Assembly (NCBI RefSeq): GCF_028471945.1
Contig: NZ_CP110128.1
Coordinates: 4,390,501 to 4,454,500 of the forward strand
Direction: 5' to 3'
Origin: Pseudomonas sp. WJP1
GTDB taxonomy: Bacteria; Pseudomonadota; Gammaproteobacteria; Pseudomonadales; Pseudomonadaceae
Length of the DNA stretch: 64,000 bases
A program made the position numbers and the translations under genes. The notes beneath the pieces were generated by a model, which was not told the DNA's origin, did no database searches, and saw only the letters and a program-made list of their open reading frames with translations. Below are positions 41,717-49,379 of this stretch, in pieces; positions within the stretch are counted from its first letter, which is position 1; each line of letters opens with the position of its first letter.

Positions 41717-43108
41717 ATGACCAACATTGTCCAACTCATCTCGCCGGTCGATGGCCGACTCGTCGCCGAACGTCAGTACGCCGATATCGTGCAGATCGAA
41801 CAGGCATTGGCGGCGGCGGCCCGCGCCCAGGCGCAATGGAAGCGCCGGCCACTGAGCGAACGCGCGGCGTTTTGCAGCGCCGCCGTGGACGCGATGTTGG
41901 CCATGAAGGATGAAATCGTCCCGGAACTGGCCTGGCAAATGGGCCGCCCGGTGCGCTATGGCGCCGGCGAGCTGCGCGGTTTCGAAGAGCGTGCCCGGCA
42001 CATGATCGCCATTGCGCCGCAAGCCTTGGCGGCGCTCGAAGCCGATCCGGTCGCGGGTTTTCGCCGGTACATCAAGCGTGAGCCGATGGGCACCGTGCTG
42101 GTTGTCGCGCCGTGGAATTACCCGTACCTGACGGCGGTCAACACGATCATTCCGGCACTGATGGCCGGCAACAGCGTGATCCTCAAGCACGCTTCGCAAA
42201 CGCTGCTGGTGGGCGAACGTTTTGCCCAGGCCATGCGCCAGGCCAATCTGCCGGAAGGGTTGTTCCAGAACCTGTTGCTCAGTCACATCCATACCGGTGT
42301 GGTCATCGGCTCCGACCAGGTGCAGCAGGTGAACTTCACCGGCTCAGTGGCGGCCGGCCTGGAAATGCAACGCTCTGCGGTCGACGGTTTCCTGCGCGTG
42401 GGCCTGGAGCTCGGCGGCAAGGACCCGGCCTATGTCCGGGCAGACGCCAACCTCGAGCATGCGGTGGAGAACCTGGTGGACGGCAGTTTCTTCAACTCCG
42501 GACAAAGTTGCTGCGCCGTGGAACGCATCTACGTCGACCAGAAAATCTACCCGGCGTTTGTCGAACGCTTCGCCGAACTGACCCGCCAGTACGTGCTGGG
42601 CAACCCGCTGGACGAAGCCACCACGCTCGGCCCGATGGTGAGCCCGGGCGCGGCGGATTTCGTCCGCGAACAGATTGCCGATGCGCAGGCCCAAGGCGCG
42701 AAGGCGTTGATCGACCCGCGAGCATTTGCCGCCGACGCGCCGGGCAGCGCCTACCTCGCCCCGCAAGTGTTGGTCGAGGTCAATCATCAAATGTCGGTCA
42801 TGCGCGATGAAAGCTTCGGCCCGGTGGTCGGCATCATGCCGGTAGCTAGCGACGACGAAGCCGTGGCCTTGATGAACGACAGCGAGTTCGGCCTCAGCGC
42901 GTCGATCTGGACCCGGGACCTGGCCGCCGCCGAACGCCTGGGGGACGCGATCGACACCGGCACCCTGTTCATGAATCGCTGCGATTACCTGGACCCGGCC
43001 CTGGCCTGGACCGGGGTCAAGAACAGTGGGCGCGGCGTCACGCTGTCGGCCCTGGGTTATGAACACCTGACCCGCGCCAAATCCTTCCATCTGCGCCACG
43101 AGACCTGA
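41717..43108 (+). CDS. Aldehyde dehydrogenase (NAD+)
   Basis: A 463-residue aldehyde dehydrogenase. Conserved elements: APWNYPYLTAVNTIIPALMAGN, FTGSVAAG, the general-base glutamate in GLELGGKDPAYV, the nucleophile cysteine in NSGQSCCAVERIYV, and DESFGPVVGI. It follows the gamma-glutamyl ligase by seven bases and precedes the iron alcohol dehydrogenase by three. In the proposed route it would oxidise the aldehyde formed from a gamma-glutamylated amino alcohol. Confidence 0.94.
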   Translation: MTNIVQLISPVDGRLVAERQYADIVQIEQALAAAARAQAQWKRRPLSERAAFCSAAVDAMLAMKDEIVPELAWQMGRPVRYGAGELRGFEERARHMIAIAPQALAALEADPVAGFRRYIKREPMGTVLVVAPWNYPYLTAVNTIIPALMAGNSVILKHASQTLLVGERFAQAMRQANLPEGLFQNLLLSHIHTGVVIGSDQVQQVNFTGSVAAGLEMQRSAVDGFLRVGLELGGKDPAYVRADANLEHAVENLVDGSFFNSGQSCCAVERIYVDQKIYPAFVERFAELTRQYVLGNPLDEATTLGPMVSPGAADFVREQIADAQAQGAKALIDPRAFAADAPGSAYLAPQVLVEVNHQMSVMRDESFGPVVGIMPVASDDEAVALMNDSEFGLSASIWTRDLAAAERLGDAIDTGTLFMNRCDYLDPALAWTGVKNSGRGVTLSALGYEHLTRAKSFHLRHET

Positions 43109-43111
43109 ACC

Positions 43112-44275
43112 ATGAGCCTGACTGGAAACTGGAACTACCCCACGAGCATCCGCTTTGGTATCGGCCGCATTGCGGAACTGGCCGAGGCCTGTCGCAGCCA
43201 GGGTATCCAGCGCCCGCTGCTGGTCACCGACAGCGGCCTGGGGCGAGCGTCGATCACCACTGCTGCGCTGGACGCTTTACGTAACGCAGGGCTGGGCGCT
43301 GCGCTGTTCTGCGACCTCAAGCCCAACCCGGTCGAAGCCAACCTGGCAGGCGGGCTCGACGCTTGGCGTGCGGGCAACCACGATGGCGTGGTGGCCTTTG
43401 GCGGGGGCAGCGGCCTGGACATGGGCAAGCTCATCGCCTTCATGAGTGGCCAGACCCGCCCGGTCTGGGATTTCGAAGACATCGGCGACTACTGGACCCG
43501 CGCCGATGAAAGCCGTATAGCCCCGGTCATCGCGGTGCCGACCACCGCGGGCACGGGCTCCGAAGTGGGCCGCGCGGCGGTGATCATCGACGATCGCACC
43601 CACACCAAGCGCATCATCTTCCACCCGAAAATGATGCCGCGGGTGGTCATCAGCGACCCGGCCCTGACCGTCGGCATGCCGGCCAAAGTCACCGCCGGCA
43701 CGGGCATGGACGCCCTGGCGCACTGCCTGGAATCGTACTGTGCCCCCGGTTTCCACCCCATGGCCGACGGCATCGCGGTCGAAGGCATGCGCCTGGTGAG
43801 CAATGCCCTGGTGCGTGCGGTTCATACCCCTTCAGACCTCGACGCACGTGGGCAAATGCTGGCAGCGGCGGCGATGGGCGCCACCGCGTTCCAGAAAGGC
43901 CTTGGCGGGATGCACGCGCTCGCGCACCCGATCGGCGCGCTGTACGACACCCACCACGGCATGACCAACGCCACCCTGATGCCCTATGTGCTGAAGTTCA
44001 ATCGCCCGGCCATCGAGGAACGCATCACGCGCCTGGCCGCGTACCTGCACCTGCCCTCCCCGGGCTTCGACAGCTTCCTGGCCTTCGTCCTCAAATTGCG
44101 CAAGGACATCGCCGTGCCGCATACGCTGTTCGAGCTGGGGGTGGATGACAAGCAGGCCGACCTGATCGCCGACATGGCAGTGGTCGACCCGTCGGCCGGC
44201 GGCAACCCGTTGCCCCTGACCCGGGCTGGCGTGGCGGAAATTTTCCAGGCGGCCTTCCACGGCCGCCTTTTGTAG
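43112..44275 (+). CDS. Iron-containing alcohol dehydrogenase
   Basis: A 387-residue group III alcohol dehydrogenase. NAD-binding: GGGSGLDMGKLIAF and PTTAGTGSEVGRAAVI. Metal-binding histidines and aspartate lie in GMDALAHCLESYCAPGFHPMADGIA, LGGMHALAHPIGALYDTHHGMTNA. It should oxidise a terminal alcohol to the aldehyde used by the preceding gene product. Its TAG stop codon (44273-44275) is contributed by the REP element GTAGGAGCG that begins at 44272. Confidence 0.94.
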   Translation: MSLTGNWNYPTSIRFGIGRIAELAEACRSQGIQRPLLVTDSGLGRASITTAALDALRNAGLGAALFCDLKPNPVEANLAGGLDAWRAGNHDGVVAFGGGSGLDMGKLIAFMSGQTRPVWDFEDIGDYWTRADESRIAPVIAVPTTAGTGSEVGRAAVIIDDRTHTKRIIFHPKMMPRVVISDPALTVGMPAKVTAGTGMDALAHCLESYCAPGFHPMADGIAVEGMRLVSNALVRAVHTPSDLDARGQMLAAAAMGATAFQKGLGGMHALAHPIGALYDTHHGMTNATLMPYVLKFNRPAIEERITRLAAYLHLPSPGFDSFLAFVLKLRKDIAVPHTLFELGVDDKQADLIADMAVVDPSAGGNPLPLTRAGVAEIFQAAFHGRLL

Positions 44276-44371
44276 GAGCGAGCCTGCTCGCGATGGACGT
44301 CAACGATTACGCGGGGAACCTGACACCCTGCGTTGTCCTCAACTCCATCGCGAGCAGGCTCACTCCTACAG
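44272..44371. repeat. REPIN, CTCGC-type
   Basis: Inverted pair of GTAGGAGCGAGCCTGCTCGCG repeats (right copy GCTCACTCCTAC has one change). It supplies the stop codon of the alcohol dehydrogenase and lies between it and the permease gene of the same pathway. Confidence 0.92.
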
Positions 44372-44485
44372 AAAAGCAGGCAGGTTTCACCGGTTGCAAA
44401 CAGGAGCAGTACGACAAGGGGTTGAAAGCCAATCCATCCGGAGCGCCGGATGGCTGCGTATCAAAACCTGAAGGGGCACACATCA

Positions 44486-46039
44486 ATGAACCCAGCAAGC
44501 CAGCCCGGCACCGACGCTCACGACGATGACGTCAAGGTGCTGCACAGCATGGGCTATGCCCAGCAGCTCTCGCGACGAATGGGGGTTTTCTCCAACTTCG
44601 CGATTTCCTTTTCGATCATCTGCATCCTCTCCGGTGGCATCAACTCACTCGCCCAGGGCACCTCAGGCGCCGGCGGTGCGTCGATCGGCATCGGCTGGCC
44701 GATCGGTTGCCTGATTTCCGGGGTGTTCGCCCTGGCCATGGCGCAGATTTCCTCGGCCTACCCCACCGCTGGCGGCCTGTATCACTGGGGCTCGATCCTC
44801 GGCAACCGTTTCACCGGTTGGCTAACGGCCTGGTTCAACCTGCTGGGGCTGGTCACGGTGCTCGGGGCGATCAACGTCGGCACCTATTACTTCTTTTTTG
44901 GCGCCTTCGGCCCCACGCTGGGCATGGAAGACACCACCACGACACGGGTGATTTTCCTGGCGATCCTTACCGGTCTCCAGGCCCTGTGCAATCACCTGGG
45001 GATCGGCCTGACCGCCAAGCTCACCGATTTCTCCGGCTACCTGATCTTCGCCACCGCACTGGCGCTGACCATCGTCTGCCTGATCTCCGCCCCCAGTTTC
45101 GAGTTTTCGCGGCTGGTGACCTTCGGCAACTACTCCGGCGCGGCAGGTGGCGGCGTCTGGCCGGAAGTCTCCAACGGCTGGATCTTCATGCTCGGCCTGC
45201 TGCTGCCGATCTACACCATCACCGGCTACGACGCCTCCGCCCACACCTCGGAGGAAACCCGCAACGCGGCCATGTCGGTGCCCCGGGGCATGGTCATGTC
45301 GGTGGTCTGGTCGCTGCTGTTTGGCTGGGTGATGCTCAGTGCGTTCGTGCTGATGCTGCCGAGCATGGACGAAGCGGCCAAGCAAGGCTGGAGCGTGTTC
45401 TTCTGGGCCATGAACACCCAGGTCAATCCGCTGCTCAAAGACGGCTTGTACGTGGCGATCTTCATCTCCCAGGTGCTCTGTGGCCTGGCGACCGTGACCT
45501 CGGTTTCGCGCATGATTTTCGCGTTCTCCCGCGACGGCGGCCTGCCTTGCTCGAAAGCCCTGGCCTCGGTTTCGCCAACCTTTCGCAGCCCGGTGGCAGC
45601 CATCTGGACCGGTGCCACACTCGCGGTGCTGTTCGTCTGGGGATCGTCGGTGATATCGATTGGCGAGACGCCGGTCTACACCATCGTGGTCTCCTGCACG
45701 GTGATCTTCCTGTTCTTCTCCTTCGTCATCCCCATCGTGCTGGGCCTGTTTGCCTATGGCACCTCGAAGTGGCCGACCATGGGGCCATGGAACATGGGGC
45801 GCTTCTGGTACACGGTGTTCGCCCTGCTCTCGGTCCTGTCGATGGTGATCATCTTCGTCATCGGCATCCAGCCACCGAACGACTGGGCGTTGTACATCAC
45901 CATCGGCTTCCTGGTGTTGACGGCCATCGTCTGGTTCGGTTTCGAAGCGCGACGTTTCCAGGGACCGCCGGTGGGCGACATGATCGTCAAGCGCCAGGCT
46001 GAAATTGCGGCGGCGGAAGCGGCGTTGGACAAGCGCTGA
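44486..46039 (+). CDS. APC-family amine/amino acid permease
   Basis: A 517-residue, 12-helix permease of the amino acid-polyamine-organocation family. Signature parts are RMGVFSNFAISFSIICILSGGINS, ISSAYPTAGGLYHWGSILGNRF, ITGYDASAHTSEETRNAAMSVPRGM and FSRDGGLPCSKALASVSPTF. The ATG at 44486 has an AAGGGG site at 44471-44476. It probably imports the substrate of the gamma-glutamyl ligase/dehydrogenase genes upstream. A REPIN separates it from them, which may lower or decouple its expression. Confidence 0.93.
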   Translation: MNPASQPGTDAHDDDVKVLHSMGYAQQLSRRMGVFSNFAISFSIICILSGGINSLAQGTSGAGGASIGIGWPIGCLISGVFALAMAQISSAYPTAGGLYHWGSILGNRFTGWLTAWFNLLGLVTVLGAINVGTYYFFFGAFGPTLGMEDTTTTRVIFLAILTGLQALCNHLGIGLTAKLTDFSGYLIFATALALTIVCLISAPSFEFSRLVTFGNYSGAAGGGVWPEVSNGWIFMLGLLLPIYTITGYDASAHTSEETRNAAMSVPRGMVMSVVWSLLFGWVMLSAFVLMLPSMDEAAKQGWSVFFWAMNTQVNPLLKDGLYVAIFISQVLCGLATVTSVSRMIFAFSRDGGLPCSKALASVSPTFRSPVAAIWTGATLAVLFVWGSSVISIGETPVYTIVVSCTVIFLFFSFVIPIVLGLFAYGTSKWPTMGPWNMGRFWYTVFALLSVLSMVIIFVIGIQPPNDWALYITIGFLVLTAIVWFGFEARRFQGPPVGDMIVKRQAEIAAAEAALDKR

Positions 46040-46077
46040 AGCGACCGACCTGACACACCGCGGAACATGATTCACCC

Positions 46078-46145
46078 GTAGGCGCCAGGCTTGCCGGCGT
46101 AGGCGATTTCAAATACGCCTTCGCCGGCAAGCCGGGCACCTACAA
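46078..46145. repeat. REPIN, CCGGC-type, short variant
   Basis: Inverted pair around a 15-base centre, GTAGGCGCCAGGCTTGCC and its partner GGCAAGCCGGGCACCTAC. The GGAGCC to GGCGCC change is matched by the compensating change in the other arm. Confidence 0.88.
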
Positions 46146-46474
46146 GTTTTGCGTCCCGCGATCTCTGCGCTTCTATTCCGGCGGATTCAAAATGCAGGCG
46201 TAAAACCTGACTGATGGAAGCGTCATGCGACTTAGGTTATCGCGGGCTGCTAAACCCGATCAGTGATGGGCAGTGACACGAATCAAGTTACCGAGCGGCC
46301 CCAAGGCGCCGTGGCTTTTGCGAAGGACCATCTGACAAAGACGAGGACGATCAACATTGCCCTACGCCCCATCAGAAACGCCCTATATCCACCTCGACCA
46401 ACTTCGTAAAAACTTGCGAAGCCTTGGGATAATCACATGGGGGGGATGGCCCTCCCTCATTGACTAATGATGAT
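46146..46474. other. Intergenic stretch, no gene seen
   Basis: About 330 bases downstream of the RHS-type gene with no supported gene. A frame at 46372-46560 on the minus strand overlaps the RHS tail in another frame but has no ribosome site, so there is no visible immunity gene. Confidence 0.5.
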
Positions 46475-47512
46475 TTACTTTTTCTTCCGTAGTTCGCTGG
46501 AAGTTCCTGGCAAATCAGAAGATTTCTTCGCAGCTTTTTTACTGGGTTTTGGTAGCGCATTCGCTCTGGTGGTTATATCGACCTGTAGGTCCCAAATCTT
46601 TTGCTGGAGATCATGAATTTTTGCATTCAGCCCCTTAATTTCATAAGTGGCCTGGCGATCAATAAATTTAATATTATCGAACTCTGCGTACAGCCGGGGG
46701 AGGTAGGAGCTCTCTAATTCTTCTAGCTCAGCCATACTTTTCTTCGCAGGGAGTAAACCGCCTATTTCATCCATAATTTCTATTGCGTTCGAACTGCTTT
46801 TTTCACTAGTTTTTCTCACTAAATATTGCTCGGGGGTTTCATTGTTTATACTTGCAAATGCCTTTAAACCCTTCTCACCGCCCAGATTTCTTTTCACTTG
46901 ACGCATCGCATCTTTTAAGCCGGGAGGCGGTTTTTTACGAGTCGTCGCCGCCATGGCTGCAATCATTTCCTTCACCATATGCCCCGATGGATCGACCCTG
47001 TTGACAGGATCCCCCACACAATAAGCATAAGCGTTCAACCCTCCTTTGCCGAACGGACTCAAGCTATCCGGGCTATTGAACCGCATAAGTACCGGATTAA
47101 ACGCGCGATACCCATTACCCAACAGATAGCACCCGGTAACGGGATCCGGCCGTTCTCCATTAAAGCCCAGCAGGCTGAGCAATCCGTTTTCAGCCGCGCG
47201 GTGCCCGTAAGGTGAATAACTACCGGACTGCCCTGGATGATCCGCCTTGAGCGAATGCAGCACCGAACGTTGCTGATCGGTAGCCAGCAGCGTGGTAGCG
47301 GGTGCTGTATCTTTCTCATGTTGACGCTGAGCCAACAGCTGGTCGTCGTTCTGGAAAATCGATAAGCCCACCCCGCCCTGTATTTCGGTTGCCAGCCGGC
47401 GTTTGCAGTAGAAACGCTGGCGCTGCGGGATATCCGGCAGCGCGTGACGGGTCAGTCGGTCGAGGGCGTCGTAGTGATATTGGCATAGCAGTGTTTTGGG
47501 CAGGTCAGTCAT
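46475..47512 (-). CDS. Orphan RHS-core protein with variable C-terminal domain
   Basis: A 345-residue protein. Residues 10-46 are a YD-repeat remnant (CQYHYDALDRLTRH) and residues 97-178 the RHS-associated core (YSPYGHRAAENG, LLGFNGERPDPVTGCYLLGNGYR, and GLNAYAYCVGDPVNRVDPSGH). The C-terminal 167 residues change character: lysine-rich, coiled-coil-forming (LNAKIHDLQQKIWDLQVDITTR), low-GC and unrelated to the core, as is typical of exchangeable RHS toxin or effector tips. No signal peptide, VgrG, PAAR or immunity gene is nearby. Start ATG at 47512 has GGAG nine bases upstream, buried in a perfect hairpin. Toxin activity is a possibility, not shown. Confidence 0.85.
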   Translation of the reverse strand: MTDLPKTLLCQYHYDALDRLTRHALPDIPQRQRFYCKRRLATEIQGGVGLSIFQNDDQLLAQRQHEKDTAPATTLLATDQQRSVLHSLKADHPGQSGSYSPYGHRAAENGLLSLLGFNGERPDPVTGCYLLGNGYRAFNPVLMRFNSPDSLSPFGKGGLNAYAYCVGDPVNRVDPSGHMVKEMIAAMAATTRKKPPPGLKDAMRQVKRNLGGEKGLKAFASINNETPEQYLVRKTSEKSSSNAIEIMDEIGGLLPAKKSMAELEELESSYLPRLYAEFDNIKFIDRQATYEIKGLNAKIHDLQQKIWDLQVDITTRANALPKPSKKAAKKSSDLPGTSSELRKKK

Positions 47513-47513
47513 G

Positions 47514-47545
47514 ATACTGAGCTCCGAAGTATTGGAGCTCAGTAT
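47514..47545 (-). promoter_or_regulatory. Perfect 12-bp hairpin covering the RHS ribosome site
   Basis: ATACTGAGCTCC (47514-47525) and GGAGCTCAGTAT (47534-47545) are exact inverted repeats with an eight-base loop. In the minus-strand transcript the 3' arm starts with GGAG, the only Shine-Dalgarno sequence, and ends one base before the ATG. The stem would therefore hide the ribosome site; it could also be a protein-binding operator. Confidence 0.8.
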
Positions 47546-47591
47546 TGACGCCCCTGCCTGGCATTGGAACTAGCAGAACTGATAGTCCAAA

Positions 47592-47841
47592 GCGGGCGGC
47601 AATCCGGCTTGCCTGCGAAGAACGATAACGCGGTGTGACAGATACACCGCAGCGTCTGGTTCGCCCGTAGGAGCCAGGCTTGCCGGCGAAAAACGATGAC
47701 GCGGTCCAGCAGATACATCGCGGCGTCTGGTTCGCGGGCAAGTCGGATCGCTGCCCGCTCGCTCCTACAGGCGAAGAACGATGACGCGGTGTGACAGATG
47801 CACCGCAGCGTCTGGTTCGCCGGCAAGCCTGGCTCCTACAG
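47592..47841. repeat. Mixed REP array
   Basis: At least four REP units in about 250 bases: a diverged CCGGC-type copy (CCGGCTTGCCTGCGAAG), a good copy at 47668-47690, a third-type copy GCGGGCAAGTCGGATCGCTG (47734-47768), and a final copy GCCGGCAAGCCTGGCTCCTAC ending at 47839. The right edge supplies the minus-strand TAG stop codon of the isomerase gene. Confidence 0.88.
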
Positions 47842-48642
47842 TAGTGGGTTGCGATGACCGTCCAACCACGCCCGGGTCATCGTGAACGCCTGCGCCAACC
47901 GCTCAGGTGCACAAATCTCGGAGCACGGCACCTCCACACTCCAGTGCACCTGAGGCGCCAGCACCTCGAGCAATCCCGCCAAGGCCAGTTGCCCCTGCCC
48001 CGCCGGCAAGCGACCCTCGCGGGCTTCGCGGATGATGCCCTCCCCCGTAGGTGCCTGCGCCGGCGCGTCGCACCACTGCACGCCATGGATATAGCGCCGG
48101 TCCAGTTCGGCCACGGCAGCGACGTCGCCGCCGGAGCGGAACAGGTGCAACGTATCGAGCAGCACGCCGCCGTTAACCTGACCCGCCGCCACGATCAACG
48201 CGACGGCCTGTTGCAGGTTGGCAATGTGACGCCAGCGCATGAACTCCAGATCGACACGCAAGCCATAACCTGCTGCCAACTCGCACACTGCAGCGAAATT
48301 ATCCGTGAGCCGGGAATGCTGCGGATCGTCCCCCGATACCGTGAGGCAACGCGCGCCCAGTTGCGCCCCGGACTCCAGCAGCGGTGCGAGCGCGGCGACG
48401 TCCACCTGCGGCGTGAGCTCGACGAATTCGATCTCGTTGACCGCCACTCCTTCGGCATCCAGCGCAGTCTTCAACTGCTGCAGCGCCTGGCTGCCCGGCA
48501 ACAGCGGGTAGGCAATGCCTCCCGCCATGGCCGGGTGCAGACGCAGCCCGACTGAACTGAAACCGGCGCGTGCCGCCTCGCGTACCCACTCGATGGGCGC
48601 CAGTTCCAGCGCAGTCAGGTGCGCTACACCAAGGCCGCTCAA
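47836..48642 (-). CDS. Sugar phosphate isomerase/epimerase-like TIM-barrel protein
   Basis: A 268-residue xylose-isomerase-like barrel. Typical acidic and histidine metal ligands lie in EIEFVELTPQ, RVDLEFMRW, GGVLLDTLHLFRSG, HGVQWCDA and WSVEVPCSE. The start is a TTG at 48642 that overlaps the stop codon of the preceding dehydrogenase (TTGA), so the two are translationally coupled; no ATG or GTG occurs before conserved sequence. The TAG stop is contributed by a REP element. It is the last gene of the amidohydrolase-MFS-SDR operon. It probably isomerises a keto sugar or keto acid; substrate unknown. Confidence 0.86.
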   Translation of the reverse strand: MSGLGVAHLTALELAPIEWVREAARAGFSSVGLRLHPAMAGGIAYPLLPGSQALQQLKTALDAEGVAVNEIEFVELTPQVDVAALAPLLESGAQLGARCLTVSGDDPQHSRLTDNFAAVCELAAGYGLRVDLEFMRWRHIANLQQAVALIVAAGQVNGGVLLDTLHLFRSGGDVAAVAELDRRYIHGVQWCDAPAQAPTGEGIIREAREGRLPAGQGQLALAGLLEVLAPQVHWSVEVPCSEICAPERLAQAFTMTRAWLDGHRNPLL

Positions 48643-49379
48643 TAGGTGGCCCTGCCGCCGCTGAGGTCGAACACAAACCCCGTGGTGAAGCTGCATTCGG
48701 GCCCGGCGATCCAGGTCACCATGTTGGCGATCTCTTCGATTTGCAGGAAACGCCCCATGGGAATCTTCGCCTTGCTGGCGACAATATGCTCGGGGGTCAT
48801 TTCCGCCATCAGCCCGGTTTCCACCATGGCCGGGGCAATGCAATTGAGCAGCACGCCGTCCTGGGCCAATTCCTTGGCCGCCGCCTTGGTAAATGCGATC
48901 ACACCGGCCTTCGCCGCCGAATAACCGGAGATGTATTGCACGCCGTCCTTGCCAGCCATCGAGGCGACATTGACGATGCGCCCGTAACCACGCTCACGCA
49001 TATGCGGGATGACGGTGCGACAGCAATAGAACACCCCCGTCAGGTCGATGGCGATGACCTGGTCCCAGGCCTCTGGCGGGTACTCCCAGGAAGGCATCAC
49101 CGGCCCGTTGATCCCGGCATTGTTGACCAGGATATCGACGCGCCCCTGTTGCTCAACGACCTCCTTGAAGGCCGCCTCCACGGATGCCAGCGAGGCGACG
49201 TTGACGGCCTGGCGCAACACCGGTTCAAAGCCGTTGGCGATGCTGTCCCAGCCATCGACCGCCAGGTCCCAGATGACGATCTGCGCGCCAGCGCTGTGCA
49301 AGCGACGGGCGATGCCCAGGCCGATGCCACGCATGCCGCCGGTGACGATGGCCGTCTGGCCTTCCAGGTATCGAGTCAT
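48639..49379 (-). CDS. Short-chain dehydrogenase/reductase
   Basis: A 246-residue classical SDR. NAD-binding TGGMRGIGLGIA, structural NNAG, and the catalytic Ser140, Tyr153, Lys157 (NVASMAGKDGVQYISGYSAAKAG). The ATG at 49379 has an AGGAG site seven bases upstream and touches the MFS stop codon by one base. By context it oxidises or reduces a sugar or sugar-acid intermediate. Confidence 0.93.
   Translation of the reverse strand: MTRYLEGQTAIVTGGMRGIGLGIARRLHSAGAQIVIWDLAVDGWDSIANGFEPVLRQAVNVASLASVEAAFKEVVEQQGRVDILVNNAGINGPVMPSWEYPPEAWDQVIAIDLTGVFYCCRTVIPHMRERGYGRIVNVASMAGKDGVQYISGYSAAKAGVIAFTKAAAKELAQDGVLLNCIAPAMVETGLMAEMTPEHIVASKAKIPMGRFLQIEEIANMVTWIAGPECSFTTGFVFDLSGGRATY

Noticed and set aside
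46372..46560. Candidate immunity gene after the RHS-type gene
   Set aside because: It overlaps the RHS tail in another frame, lacks a ribosome site and looks like a shadow frame.
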